DNA of 64,000 nucleotides from UBA11606 sp964504305 (lineage in GTDB: Bacteria > Actinomycetota > Acidimicrobiia > Acidimicrobiales > Aldehydirespiratoraceae). Location: the NCBI GenBank assembly GCA_964504305.1, contig CAZDEB010000008.1, positions 1 through 64,000 of the forward strand. Reading direction: 5' to 3'. Below the pieces are notes generated by a model. The model was not told the DNA's origin. It ran no database searches and worked only from the letters and a program-made list of their open reading frames with translations. A program made the position numbers and the translations under genes. Numbering within the stretch: the first letter of the stretch is position 1; the number at the start of each line of letters is the position of its first letter. Shown piece by piece: positions 52,301 through 60,279 of the stretch.

Positions 52301-52593
52301 AGATTGAGTCCGGTTTGGCCACCAAGAGTCGGCAACACCGCATCGGGGCGCTCCTTCTCGATGATCTTTTCGAGCACGGCAACATCGAGTGGTTCTACGT
52401 AGGTGGCATCAGCAAAATCGGGGTCGGTCATGATCGTGGCCGGATTTGAGTTGGCCAGAACAACGCGAAAGCCCTCTTCTTTCAGGACCCGGCAGGCTTG
52501 GGTGCCCGAATAGTCGAACTCGCACGCTTGGCCGATGACGATCGGCCCCGAACCAATGATGAGGATCGACTCGAGGTCGGTTCTGCGAGGCAT
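49297..52593 (-). CDS. carB: Carbamoyl phosphate synthase, large subunit
   Basis: CarB forms carbamoyl phosphate from bicarbonate, ammonia and ATP for both arginine and pyrimidine synthesis. From ATG 52593 it has 1098 residues beginning MPRRTDLESILIIGSGP. An upstream in-frame ATG at 52764 would add 57 residues inside carA and is rejected. Two ATP-grasp halves are visible: RPAYILGGRGTGM in the first and RPSYVLGGRAMEIV in the second. The C-terminal MGS-like domain starts near FVKSQLSAG. The start overlaps the carA stop as TAATG. Confidence 0.97.
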   Translation of the reverse strand: MPRRTDLESILIIGSGPIVIGQACEFDYSGTQACRVLKEEGFRVVLANSNPATIMTDPDFADATYVEPLDVAVLEKIIEKERPDAVLPTLGGQTGLNLAMELEAAGVLKKFDCELIGADAEAIETAEDREKFKVAMQGIGIEVARSGTAHTMEEAREVVAAVGLPIIVRPAYILGGRGTGMAETMEEFEKVAAFGIECSPIGEILIEESIKGWKEFELEVMRDRADNCVIICSIENLDPMGVHTGDSITVAPAQTLTDVEYQQMRDASFACIRRVGVETGGSNVQWAVHPETGRQVIIEMNPRVSRSSALASKATGFPIAKIAAKLAIGYTLDEIPNDITKKTPASFEPSIDYVVTKIPRWAFEKFPGTSGVLGTSMQSVGEVMAIGRTFPESLQKALRSLEQGRHGLNADPGEVLLDTIETADMLAQAAIATPDRPFQLEALLRRGVSVDDIFQATGVDPWFLDQMLIITEERSHLATLSAATISRRGFKRAKQLGFSDAQLGYLWDTDELEVRAARLAVGVKTTFKTVDTCAAEFEAETPYHYSTYEDTDEVRPSSKQKVVILGSGPNRIGQGIEFDYCCVHASFALRDAGFETVMVNCNPETVSTDYDTSDRLYFEPLTYEDVTDILEVEKPLGVIVSLGGQTPLKLADRLPPELVLGTSPVSIDLAEDREQWNALCARLEIPQPAGGTAVEIDAALAITERIGYPALIRPSYVLGGRAMEIVYDDENLRRAMKELAGFGSLGKEGGLSAERPVLVDRFLEDATEVDVDAIRDHTGAIVIGAVMEHVEEAGVHSGDSACSIPPAHLSAETVAVIEDYTRRIATALEVKGLINVQYAVKANQVFVIEANPRASRTVPFVAKATGVPLAKVASRVMVGATLAELREEGLLRDRVVSDHVAIKEAVLPFNRFPEADALLGPEMRSTGEVMGIDLTPGLAFVKSQLSAGTRLPEAGTIFLSLADRDKVVGIAAAEIFVELGFDIAATSGTAETLRDAGVVVAHDVAKLDDRDGENAVDLIRRGDVQLVINSPRGRGPRADGDHIRSAAGLASVPLLTTGAAALAAARGMRDWRRYPLRVRSLQEYHQGASRDELAAHGS

Positions 52594-53699
52594 TATGCGG
52601 CTCCTTGGCGTGTCGCGATCGAACCGTTGTCCATGAGTTCGCCAAACTGACCAAACAAGTAACGACTGTCGTGGGGTCCGGGGCCGGCTTCGGGGTGATA
52701 CTGCACGCTGAAGGCCGGTACGTCGTTGGCCACCAGCCCCTCGAGCGCACCATCGTTGAGACAAACGTGAGTTTCGGTGACGTTGGGCACCGACCCCGAC
52801 CGGACCGCAAAATTGTGATTTTGGCTGGTGATCTCGACTTTGTTGGTGCGCATATCTTGCACGGGCACGTTGCCGCCGTGATGACCAAATTTCATTTTGA
52901 ACGTCGAGCCTCCGAGCGCCAGCGAAAGCACCTGGTGCCCAAGGCAGATCCCAAATATCGGAACCTTTCCGAGCAGCTTGGGCAGTTCGGTGACGATGCT
53001 CCCTGCTTCTTCGGGGTCGCCAGGGCCGTTTGACAAGAACACCCCGTCGGGATTCAGCGCCAGCACCTCCTCGGCGGTAGTCGAGGCAGGCACGACGGTG
53101 ACGGTCGCCATCTGGCCGAGGTGACGCAGCATGGTGGCCTTTACGCCGAGGTCGTAAGCCACCACGTGACGATCTCCGGCGCCAACCACGTATCGCTCTT
53201 TGGTGCTAACCAAATCGACCAGGTTTCCGCCAGCTGTGCCCGGATCGGCCTGAGCAGCGGCCCGCAAAGCAGCTACGTCGCCGGCGCCGAAGGCCCCAGG
53301 CATCGCACCGGCGTCGCGAATATGGCGGGTGAGACGACGAGTATCAACGCCGGCAATACCGGGAATTTGGTGGCGCCTCAAGAACCCATCGAGGTCGCCG
53401 TCGCTGCGCCAGTTGCTGTGACGACGGGCCAAGTCGCGAACTATGACGCCTCGGCAGTAGGGCCGAGCCGCTTCTTCGTCGACAGCATTGACGCCGTAGT
53501 TCCCAATATGGGGATAAGTGAACGTGATCATCTGACCGGCATATGACGGATCGGTGATCACCTCTTGATAGCCGGACAAAACAGTGTTGAACACCACCTC
53601 ACCGGTCGCGGTGCCATCTCCGAGATCGGAGCCGATGCCATCGCCTTCAAAGACAGTTCCGTCGGCCAGGACCAACTGATACTCACGGAGCCCACTCAT
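52593..53699 (-). CDS. carA: Carbamoyl phosphate synthase, small subunit
   Basis: CarA is the glutaminase subunit that feeds ammonia to CarB. The 368-residue protein has the N-terminal CPSase domain with SYAGQMITFTYPHIGNYG near 52-69, and a class I amidotransferase domain with nucleophile Cys in FGICLGHQVLSLALG near 242-256 and the His-Glu pair in VQYHPEAGPGPHD near 335-347. It overlaps pyrC by 4 bp. Confidence 0.97.
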   Translation of the reverse strand: MSGLREYQLVLADGTVFEGDGIGSDLGDGTATGEVVFNTVLSGYQEVITDPSYAGQMITFTYPHIGNYGVNAVDEEAARPYCRGVIVRDLARRHSNWRSDGDLDGFLRRHQIPGIAGVDTRRLTRHIRDAGAMPGAFGAGDVAALRAAAQADPGTAGGNLVDLVSTKERYVVGAGDRHVVAYDLGVKATMLRHLGQMATVTVVPASTTAEEVLALNPDGVFLSNGPGDPEEAGSIVTELPKLLGKVPIFGICLGHQVLSLALGGSTFKMKFGHHGGNVPVQDMRTNKVEITSQNHNFAVRSGSVPNVTETHVCLNDGALEGLVANDVPAFSVQYHPEAGPGPHDSRYLFGQFGELMDNGSIATRQGAA

Positions 53700-54991
53700 C
53701 GTTGGGCCAACGTGTCTCGCACCACAATTTCTCCGTTCAAGATGGTGTGTCGCACTCGCCCGGTCACAGAGCGACCGTCGTAGGGCGTGTTCGTACTACG
53801 GCTGGCCATCGCCTGCCGAGAGATTGTCCATGACTCGCCCGGGTCGACAACCACGAGGTTGGCCGGGCGACCAGCGGCGATCGGCCCGCCGTGACGGTCG
53901 GCGAGACCGGCGATGGCGGCAGGCTGCCACGACAACAAAGCAAGGATCTTGTCGATCGGCAGGCCGAGTTCGGTGACTGCCAAGGCAAACGCGGTTTCGA
54001 GTCCGAGCATCCCAGGGGGTGCGTCGCCGAAGGCGCGATCTTTCTCGTGATTGGTATGTGGGGCATGGTCGGTAGCGATGGCATCGATGGTGCCATCGGC
54101 CAGCCCCTGTTTGACCGCGGCCACATCGGCATCGGTCCGCAGCGGAGGATGCACCCGGTAGACCGAGTCGAAACTGGCGCACTCGGCATCGGTAAGGGTG
54201 AAGTGATGGGGCGTGGCTTCGGCGGTGATGTCGAGGCCGGCTTCTTTGGCCGCACTGATCATGGCCACCGATCCGGCGGCTGACACATGCTGAAAATGCA
54301 TGCGGGCCCCGGTGAGCCGGACCAGGGCGATGTCGCGCATGATCATCAATTCTTCGGCCTCGGCCGATTGGCCGGGCATGCCGAGAACACTCGACCACGC
54401 ACCCTCGTGCATCACCCCACCGGCGCTTAACGACTCGAGGTCGCAGTGTTGGGCCACGATCGGTCCCCCGTTGGCTCCGAGGTGGTTCAGCCCCGTCGAG
54501 TACTCGAGGGCGGTGCGCATGACCTTGTCGTCTTGTACCCCCCGGCCGTCATCGGTGAACAAACGAACTCCGTGTCGCACTAGTTCGGCCATCGGTGCAA
54601 GAGTTTGTCCCGCCCTATCCACCGTGATCGCCGCAGCAACTGCGACCTCACACAGTGCCCCTCTCGCCAAATCTCGGACTTGTTGGACCACTGCGGGGGA
54701 ATCGACCGCTGGCGTCGTATTCGGCATGGCGACCACCGCCGTGAAACCGCCAAGCGCGGCGCCGCGAGTGGCGGTCTCGATGGTCTCGGCTTCCTCGTTT
54801 CCGGGTTCGCGAAGGTGGGTGTGAAGATCAACAAAGCCAGGAGCGACAACGAGACCAGCGACGTCAAGCTCGACATCGCCTCGCAACCCGGTGCCAAGGC
54901 TGGCAACAACGCCCTGATCGTTGATCTCGATGTCGAGTTGGCGTGGGCCCGATTGGTCCACAACGGTGCCGTTGGTCAAGACGAGACTCAT
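53696..54991 (-). CDS. pyrC: Dihydroorotase
   Basis: PyrC cyclises carbamoyl aspartate. The 431-residue length and FVDLHTHLREPG near 54-65 mark the class I type with the HxH metal ligands. The metal-bridging region and further His ligands occur in VAQHCD and in HFQHVSAAGS, and the catalytic Asp is in ATDHAPH near 299-305. Overlaps of 4 bp on both sides couple it to pyrB and carA. Confidence 0.96.
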   Translation of the reverse strand: MSLVLTNGTVVDQSGPRQLDIEINDQGVVASLGTGLRGDVELDVAGLVVAPGFVDLHTHLREPGNEEAETIETATRGAALGGFTAVVAMPNTTPAVDSPAVVQQVRDLARGALCEVAVAAAITVDRAGQTLAPMAELVRHGVRLFTDDGRGVQDDKVMRTALEYSTGLNHLGANGGPIVAQHCDLESLSAGGVMHEGAWSSVLGMPGQSAEAEELMIMRDIALVRLTGARMHFQHVSAAGSVAMISAAKEAGLDITAEATPHHFTLTDAECASFDSVYRVHPPLRTDADVAAVKQGLADGTIDAIATDHAPHTNHEKDRAFGDAPPGMLGLETAFALAVTELGLPIDKILALLSWQPAAIAGLADRHGGPIAAGRPANLVVVDPGESWTISRQAMASRSTNTPYDGRSVTGRVRHTILNGEIVVRDTLAQR

Positions 54992-55950
54992 GCCACGGCC
55001 CTCTGATCATCGACGATGTCCAGACCTGAACCAAGCAAGAGGAATAACACGGCCATGCGCACCGCGACACCGTTACTGACCTGCTGGGTGATGACGGCGT
55101 TGGGCCGCTCGGCTACTTCGCCGGCAATTTCGACTCCCCGATTCATCGGACCGGGATGCATGATCAACGCGCCAGGACCAAGACGATCAGCGCGAGCAAC
55201 GGTGAGTCCGAACTCGTTGTGGAACTCGCGCAGCGTCGGAACCAGCGAATCACGTTGGCGTTCGAGTTGCATCCGAAGCAGATAACACATGTCGAGATCC
55301 TCGATGATCTCGTCGAAGTTGTGGCAGACCTCGACCGGCCAACCTTCGAGTGACGCAGGCAACAGGGTCGGGGGCGCCACCAACGTGACCTTTGCGCCCA
55401 TCGTTGCGAATCCAACAACGTTGGAACGAGCCACCCGCGAGTGTCTTATGTCGCCGACGATAGCGATGTGTTTACCGTCGAGATCGTCGAAGTGTTCCCG
55501 AGCGGTGTACAGATCGAGGAGCGACTGGGTCGGGTGTTGATGCCAACCATCGCCGGCGTTGATGACCGACGCGTCGACCCAGTTGGCGACTCGGTGAGGG
55601 GCACCGGCCGCCGAATGGCGCACGACGATGCCGTCTATGCCCATGGCCGCGATCGTCTCGACCGTGTCGCGCAGCGATTCGCCCTTCTTGACCGACGAAG
55701 AGCTGACGCTGAAGTTCATGGTGTCGGCGGAAAGCCGTTTGGCCGCGGTTTCAAAAGACAGCCGGGTGCGAGTCGAATCCTCGTAGAACAGCCACGCGAT
55801 GGTCTTGCCCCGCAACGCTGGCACTTTGGGGATAGAACGTTCGCCTACTTCAGCGAACGATTCGGTGAGGTTGAGAATCTGTTCGATATCTCCACGATCC
55901 AGGTCGGCCATCGAAAGAAGGTGGCGGGGACCGCGAGGGTGTCGGCTCAC
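54988..55950 (-). CDS. pyrB: Aspartate carbamoyltransferase, catalytic chain
   Basis: PyrB joins carbamoyl phosphate and aspartate. The 320-residue protein has the carbamoyl phosphate motif EDSTRTRLSFE near 57-67, HQHPTQSLLD near 137-146 and MHPGPMNRGVE near 260-270. No pyrI regulatory subunit is present, which is usual where PyrR controls the operon. It overlaps pyrR by 4 bp. Confidence 0.96.
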   Translation of the reverse strand: MSRHPRGPRHLLSMADLDRGDIEQILNLTESFAEVGERSIPKVPALRGKTIAWLFYEDSTRTRLSFETAAKRLSADTMNFSVSSSSVKKGESLRDTVETIAAMGIDGIVVRHSAAGAPHRVANWVDASVINAGDGWHQHPTQSLLDLYTAREHFDDLDGKHIAIVGDIRHSRVARSNVVGFATMGAKVTLVAPPTLLPASLEGWPVEVCHNFDEIIEDLDMCYLLRMQLERQRDSLVPTLREFHNEFGLTVARADRLGPGALIMHPGPMNRGVEIAGEVAERPNAVITQQVSNGVAVRMAVLFLLLGSGLDIVDDQRAVA

Positions 55951-56513
55951 CGAAGATCCCCCAGATCAACGCCATCGTCGTGGACATCGACCATCTCGTC
56001 GCGACGCGTGGGCAAATTCTTGCCGACAAAATCGGGGCGGATCGGGAGTTCTCGATGACCTCGATCGACCATGACCGCCAGTTGGATCGCGTTTGGTCGG
56101 CCGTAGCTGTGGATGGCGTCTAGGGCCGCTCGGATGGTCCGCCCCGTGAACAACACGTCGTCGACCAACACGATGATTTTGGCGGTTGGGTCACCCGGGA
56201 TCACCGTTGCGGCCTCGGGCATGACTGGGCGCAGGCCAAAGTCGTCTCGGTGCATCGTGGCATCGAGCGTGCCGATGGGCACCTCGGTGCCTTCGATCTC
56301 TTGAATAGCTGCAGCAAGCTGACGAGCCAGCCCGACCCCACCGGTTTGCATGCCAACCAGCATTAGGTCGGCCGCGCCGTGGTTGCGTTCGATTATTTCG
56401 TGGGCCATGCGGCGAATCGCTCGGGCAACGTCGGAAGCCGACATCACACGCGTTCGGGGTTGGAAGACACCGCTTGAGGGCGGCGCGACCAAGCGACGTT
56501 CTCGCTCTGCCAT
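55947..56513 (-). CDS. pyrR: Pyrimidine operon regulator PyrR
   Basis: PyrR is a UMP-responsive RNA-binding regulator with uracil phosphoribosyltransferase activity. The 188-residue protein has the PRPP loop VLVDDVLFTGRTIRAALDAI near 120-139 and the RNA-binding side with arginine-rich MHRDDFGLRP. It is the first gene of pyrR-pyrB-pyrC-carA-carB-pyrD-pyrF. A matching RNA motif lies just upstream at 56534-56553. Confidence 0.96.
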   Translation of the reverse strand: MAERERRLVAPPSSGVFQPRTRVMSASDVARAIRRMAHEIIERNHGAADLMLVGMQTGGVGLARQLAAAIQEIEGTEVPIGTLDATMHRDDFGLRPVMPEAATVIPGDPTAKIIVLVDDVLFTGRTIRAALDAIHSYGRPNAIQLAVMVDRGHRELPIRPDFVGKNLPTRRDEMVDVHDDGVDLGDLR

Positions 56514-56533
56514 TACGTCTCACTTTCGTCCGT

Positions 56534-56553
56534 ATGAGCCTCACGGGACTCAT
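56534..56553 (-). promoter_or_regulatory. PyrR-binding RNA element
   Basis: The minus strand reads AGTCCCGTGAGGCT inside a stem closed by ATGAG and CTCAT. It fits the PyrR binding-loop consensus ARUCCNGNGAGGYU. It lies about 20 nt upstream of the pyrR ATG. No clear terminator/antiterminator pair follows, so control of translation initiation by PyrR, as proposed in mycobacteria, is more likely than attenuation. Confidence 0.75.
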
Positions 56554-56617
56554 TTCACGGTCGAGAGGGCAAGGTAGCAGGTGCGCGACCCCGCGCGGCC
56601 CGCTAGGCGCAAACTAT

Positions 56618-57130
56618 TTAGTGCCGAACGAAAACCGCAGCTTGGTCCGCCGAGTCGGAGTCTTTCAACAAGCTGAACCCGGCCCGTTCGGCCACGATGA
56701 TCGACGCAGTATTGTCGGGCGCAATTTGGGCCAGCAACGCGGCATAGCCCGCTTCGTGAATGGCCCAATCGCTGAAAGCGGTGACCATCGCGGTCGCTAT
56801 TCCCTCGCCCCGGCGCGACGCCGCAACCCACCAGCCAACCAATGCGGCCCGCCGCTCGACTTGGATGGAGGACAACCCGACTTCGCCGCACACTTCGCCG
56901 CTCGACCGTTGGGTGACAACCGCATCGATGGCCAGCGCCGCGGCGGCGCGAAGCTCGGTGCCGTCGATCCACCGAAGAGCCGACTCGAGCGATCGATCAA
57001 CGGGCGGTTCGGCCCCGAGCAACACCGCAGGATCATGCCAAGCATCGACCAACGCTTGGGCCTGCTCGGGACGCCAAAGCCCGACGTCGAACTCACCGAC
57101 GCTCAGCCGTGGCACATCGAGACGAAGCAC
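56618..57130 (-). CDS. GNAT-family N-acetyltransferase
   Basis: The 170-residue protein resembles the RimJ/RimL-type group of GNAT enzymes (Acetyltransf_3). VGWWVAASRRGEGIATAMVTAFSDWA, seen here in two parts as WWVAASRRGEGIATAMV and FSDWAIHE, is the acetyl-CoA binding region near 94-119, and NTASIIVAERAGF near 139-151 is the typical end. The substrate is unknown. It begins 3 bp after nusB and ends before the PyrR leader. Confidence 0.86.
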   Translation of the reverse strand: MLRLDVPRLSVGEFDVGLWRPEQAQALVDAWHDPAVLLGAEPPVDRSLESALRWIDGTELRAAAALAIDAVVTQRSSGEVCGEVGLSSIQVERRAALVGWWVAASRRGEGIATAMVTAFSDWAIHEAGYAALLAQIAPDNTASIIVAERAGFSLLKDSDSADQAAVFVRH

Positions 57131-57133
57131 GCC

Positions 57134-57550
57134 TTAATCCGTTGGTCGCAACTCGCTGGCGATACCGCTCAACACGCCGTTGAGAAATCGAGGTGATTGC
57201 TCCGAACAGTAGGCGGTTGCCAACTCCACGGCCTCCGACAGCACGACCGCGGTCGGAATGTCCTTACGATGCCGAAGTTCCCAGGTGGCAACTCTGGCTA
57301 TCACCTTGTCGAGAAGCGGCATCCGTTCGATCCGCCAACCGGTGAGATGGCGAGCAATCGTTGCGTCGATGTCGGCCAGGTCCTGGTCGACCCCTTCGGC
57401 AATCTCGATCGCGTAATCGGTTGGTGAAACGCCACGACCGGCAAGGCTCTCGACAACCGGCTCGTGGGAAACGTCGGATTGGTAGAGCAACGACAGCGCC
57501 TCTTCGCGCGCTTCGCGGCGGCTGCCCAGGCCGGGAATGTCGGAGGTCAC
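57134..57550 (-). CDS. nusB: Transcription antitermination factor NusB
   Basis: NusB binds boxA RNA with NusE (S10) in rRNA antitermination. The 138-residue protein has SRREAREEALSLLYQSDVS near 10-28 and the C-terminal VVLSEAVELATAYCSEQSPRF region. A boxA is visible in the 16S leader at 1058-1072. It overlaps efp by 4 bp; efp-nusB is a common order. Confidence 0.95.
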   Translation of the reverse strand: MTSDIPGLGSRREAREEALSLLYQSDVSHEPVVESLAGRGVSPTDYAIEIAEGVDQDLADIDATIARHLTGWRIERMPLLDKVIARVATWELRHRKDIPTAVVLSEAVELATAYCSEQSPRFLNGVLSGIASELRPTD

Positions 57551-58110
57551 GCGCGGCTTAGATAGGCGCCGGACCGCGTATCGATCTTGACCCGCTCGCC
57601 CGGGCTGATGAACAGCGGTACTTGGATCACGAGGCCGGTCTCGAGCGTGGCCGGTTTGGTGCCACCTGATGAGCGATCACCCTGGAGTCCCGGTTCTGTT
57701 TCGGCGATGTCGAGCTCGACCGAGGCCGGCAGGTCGGTACCAACAATTTCGGTGCCGAACATTTCGAGCACAACCGTAGATCCGTCGACGATGTAGCTGC
57801 CGGTGTCGCCCAGGGTTACCGGTGGGACAGAAATCTGGTCGTAGGTCTCGTTGTCCATGAAGACGTAGTCGTCGCCGTCGCGATAAAGAAAGTTCATTTC
57901 GCGTTTGTCGATAGTGGCTCGCTCGACTTTTTCGCCGGCTCGAAAGGTGCGCTCCACGGTGCCGCCAGCGCGAACGTTGCGCAGACTCGTGCGCACAAAC
58001 GCATGGCCCTTTCCGGGCTTGACATGCTGAAAATCGACAACCTGGAACAACCCCTCGTCGAGTTCGAGGGTCATTCCGTTCTTGAGATCGTTGGTGGTGA
58101 TGGTCGGCAT
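57547..58110 (-). CDS. efp: Elongation factor P
   Basis: EF-P relieves ribosome stalling at polyproline. The 187-residue protein has the KOW-like N-domain and the loop KPGKGHAFVRTSLRNV, where the tip position is Lys. The C-terminal OB domain ends IDTRSGAYLSRA. The kind of Lys modification cannot be judged, as no epmA/epmB homologue is here. GGAGC precedes the ATG by four bases. Confidence 0.96.
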   Translation of the reverse strand: MPTITTNDLKNGMTLELDEGLFQVVDFQHVKPGKGHAFVRTSLRNVRAGGTVERTFRAGEKVERATIDKREMNFLYRDGDDYVFMDNETYDQISVPPVTLGDTGSYIVDGSTVVLEMFGTEIVGTDLPASVELDIAETEPGLQGDRSSGGTKPATLETGLVIQVPLFISPGERVKIDTRSGAYLSRA

Positions 58111-58137
58111 GGTTGCTCCGGGTCAGAGGAAGACGGG

Positions 58138-59247
58138 TCAGAGGAAGAATTTGGGGGCTCGCGTGAGCGAACGGCAGCCAGTTTCGGTCACAACAACGGT
58201 GTCTTCGACACGAACCCCACCGATTGCCGGAAGGTAGATGCCAGGTTCGACCGTGATCACATGACCGGGCTGGAGGATAGCGTCGTTCCCCCGACGGACG
58301 GCCGGAAGCTCGTGGATGTCGAGTCCCACGCCATGCCCGGTGCCGTGACCAAACGCTTCGCCGTAACCGGCGTCGACGATTATCGATCGACAAGCATGGT
58401 CGATCGACTCGGCGGTAACACCGGCTCTTACAGCAGCCACGCCCGCGGCCTGGGACTCGGCCACGACCGAGCAAATATCCTTGGTGGTGGCGGCGACATC
58501 GCTGGACAGCCCATCAAGTGATCCAATGACATACGAACGGGTCATGTCGCTGCGGTATCCATCGACCAGCGAGCCGACATCGATCACCAACAAATCGCCG
58601 TCACGAAGCGGCCGATCGCCGGGGGTGGCGTGCGGTCGGGCCGCGTTGGGGCCGCCGGCAACGATCGTGTCGTACGCGGGCCCGGTTGCTCCTCGTGACC
58701 GAATCGCGTCGTCCAGGCGCATCGCAATCTCTCGCTCGCTGACCCCGGGAACAAGGTAGCCAAGCACCGAAGCCAGCGCTTCGTCGGTCACCGCGGCGGC
58801 GGCCGCCATCCGCGCTATTTCGGCTTCGTCCTTGACGCTTCGGAGCTTCGAAACTACTTGCTCGGTCGGTATCGGCGAACGGCCGAGCCGTTCTTGCCAA
58901 CGCGATTTTTGCGCCCACGAGACATGATCGGCCTCGAGTCCAACCCGTTCGGACCCAACAAGAAGTTCGGCTCCCGCCTTTTCGAGGGCCTGCTCGATCA
59001 CGACGGTGGCCTCACAACCGGCGGCGGCTAGTTCGGCCGGCGCTTGCTCGGCATAGCGGCTGTCGGTGACAAACGTTGGTCCGCCATCGCCCACAACGAG
59101 CGCACCGTTCGATCCAGTGAAGCCGGTCAGCCACCGCAGATTAGAAAGCGAGCCGACAACGAGGGCGTCGATTCCGAGCGTGGCGAACTGATCGCCGACC
59201 CGACCAATCCGGCCCTCCACCGACAGTTCAGGTAGGTCGTGGATCAT
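58138..59247 (-). CDS. pepQ: Xaa-Pro dipeptidase/aminopeptidase (M24B)
   Basis: The 369-residue protein has an N-terminal creatinase-like domain and the pita-bread metallopeptidase core. The metal ligands are visible in LLVIDVGSLVDGYRSDMTR (two Asp), GHGTGHGVGLDIHE (His), VEPGIYLP (Glu) and VRVEDTVVV (Glu). It cleaves Xaa-Pro bonds; peptidase type cannot be fixed further. It overlaps aroB by 4 bp and is next to efp, a standard bacterial pair. Confidence 0.94.
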   Translation of the reverse strand: MIHDLPELSVEGRIGRVGDQFATLGIDALVVGSLSNLRWLTGFTGSNGALVVGDGGPTFVTDSRYAEQAPAELAAAGCEATVVIEQALEKAGAELLVGSERVGLEADHVSWAQKSRWQERLGRSPIPTEQVVSKLRSVKDEAEIARMAAAAAVTDEALASVLGYLVPGVSEREIAMRLDDAIRSRGATGPAYDTIVAGGPNAARPHATPGDRPLRDGDLLVIDVGSLVDGYRSDMTRSYVIGSLDGLSSDVAATTKDICSVVAESQAAGVAAVRAGVTAESIDHACRSIIVDAGYGEAFGHGTGHGVGLDIHELPAVRRGNDAILQPGHVITVEPGIYLPAIGGVRVEDTVVVTETGCRSLTRAPKFFL

Positions 59248-60248
59248 CGGACCGCCGAAAATGCCGAACGCAGAATCTCGCGATCGACGCCGACAACCGG
59301 TTCAACACCGTTGTGACCATCAAGCACGAAAGTGACGCCATCGACGGCCTTCTTGTCTCGGTCGAAGAGATCTATCAAAGCGTCGTCGGACAAAGAAGCG
59401 GGCGCAGTAGTTGGCAAATCGTACGCCGCCAAAACCCGCCGGTGCTCGCCAACCCGGGACTCGTCGATACGGCCCAAAAGGCGGGCCACCTCGGCGGCAT
59501 AGGCAATCCCGATAGCTACGGCCTCTCCGTGACGAAGGTCGTAGCGGCCGGCCGTTTCGATGGCGTGAGCCAAGGTATGTCCGTAGTTGAGGATTGCTCG
59601 CCGGCCCCCCTCGCGTTCGTCAGCGGCCACCACGTCGGCCTTTATCTGCACGCAAGCTGCGACCCGATCGGCGAGATCTAGTTGATCGAGGTTGTCTCCG
59701 CCGAGAAAGTGGTATTTGGCCACCTCGCCCATGCCGCACTGAAGCTCGCGATGAGACAGAGTCGACAACGTCTCGGTGTCGCATATGACCGCCGAAGGTT
59801 GCCAAAAGGACCCGACCAGGTTTTTCCCCTCGACCAGATTGACTCCGGTCTTCCCGCCGATTGCGGCGTCAACCTGCCCCAGCAGCGTCGTCGCGACCGA
59901 TACGAATCGTATGCCTCGGTGATATATCGACGCGACGAACCCGCCGACGTCGGTGACCACTCCCCCTCCGACGGCAACTATCGCGTCGCGCCGAGTGAAA
60001 CCCGCCGCGGCAAGCTGGCGACACACATCTTCGACAACTCGAAGCGACTTTGCCTCCTCCCCCTGTGGCAGGTCGATGGCCAGCGTTTCGATGCCGGCAT
60101 CGACGGTCCAGGGGATGTCGCGCTGAGACACGATCGCGGCCCGGCGAACGCCATCAGGAATCAGCGCCCCGAGCTCGTGGCGCGCCCCGTGGCCCACGAG
60201 TACGGGATAGCTACGGTCAGCGAGATCGACAGTGATCGTGTGAGTCAC
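59244..60248 (-). CDS. aroB: 3-Dehydroquinate synthase
   Basis: AroB makes 3-dehydroquinate, the second step of the shikimate pathway. The 334-residue protein has the NAD loop VGGGVVTDVGGFVASIYHRG, the zinc-ligand region LNYGHTLAHAIE near 217-228 with His and an adjacent Glu, and GKTGVNLVEGKNLVGSF. In most actinobacteria aroC and aroK lie directly upstream; here the preceding gene is a prepilin peptidase. The start is GTG or ATG near 60248. Confidence 0.95.
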   Translation of the reverse strand: MTHTITVDLADRSYPVLVGHGARHELGALIPDGVRRAAIVSQRDIPWTVDAGIETLAIDLPQGEEAKSLRVVEDVCRQLAAAGFTRRDAIVAVGGGVVTDVGGFVASIYHRGIRFVSVATTLLGQVDAAIGGKTGVNLVEGKNLVGSFWQPSAVICDTETLSTLSHRELQCGMGEVAKYHFLGGDNLDQLDLADRVAACVQIKADVVAADEREGGRRAILNYGHTLAHAIETAGRYDLRHGEAVAIGIAYAAEVARLLGRIDESRVGEHRRVLAAYDLPTTAPASLSDDALIDLFDRDKKAVDGVTFVLDGHNGVEPVVGVDREILRSAFSAVR

Positions 60249-60279
60249 TCCCGCAGGATAGTTGCCGTGGCCTGTCGAA

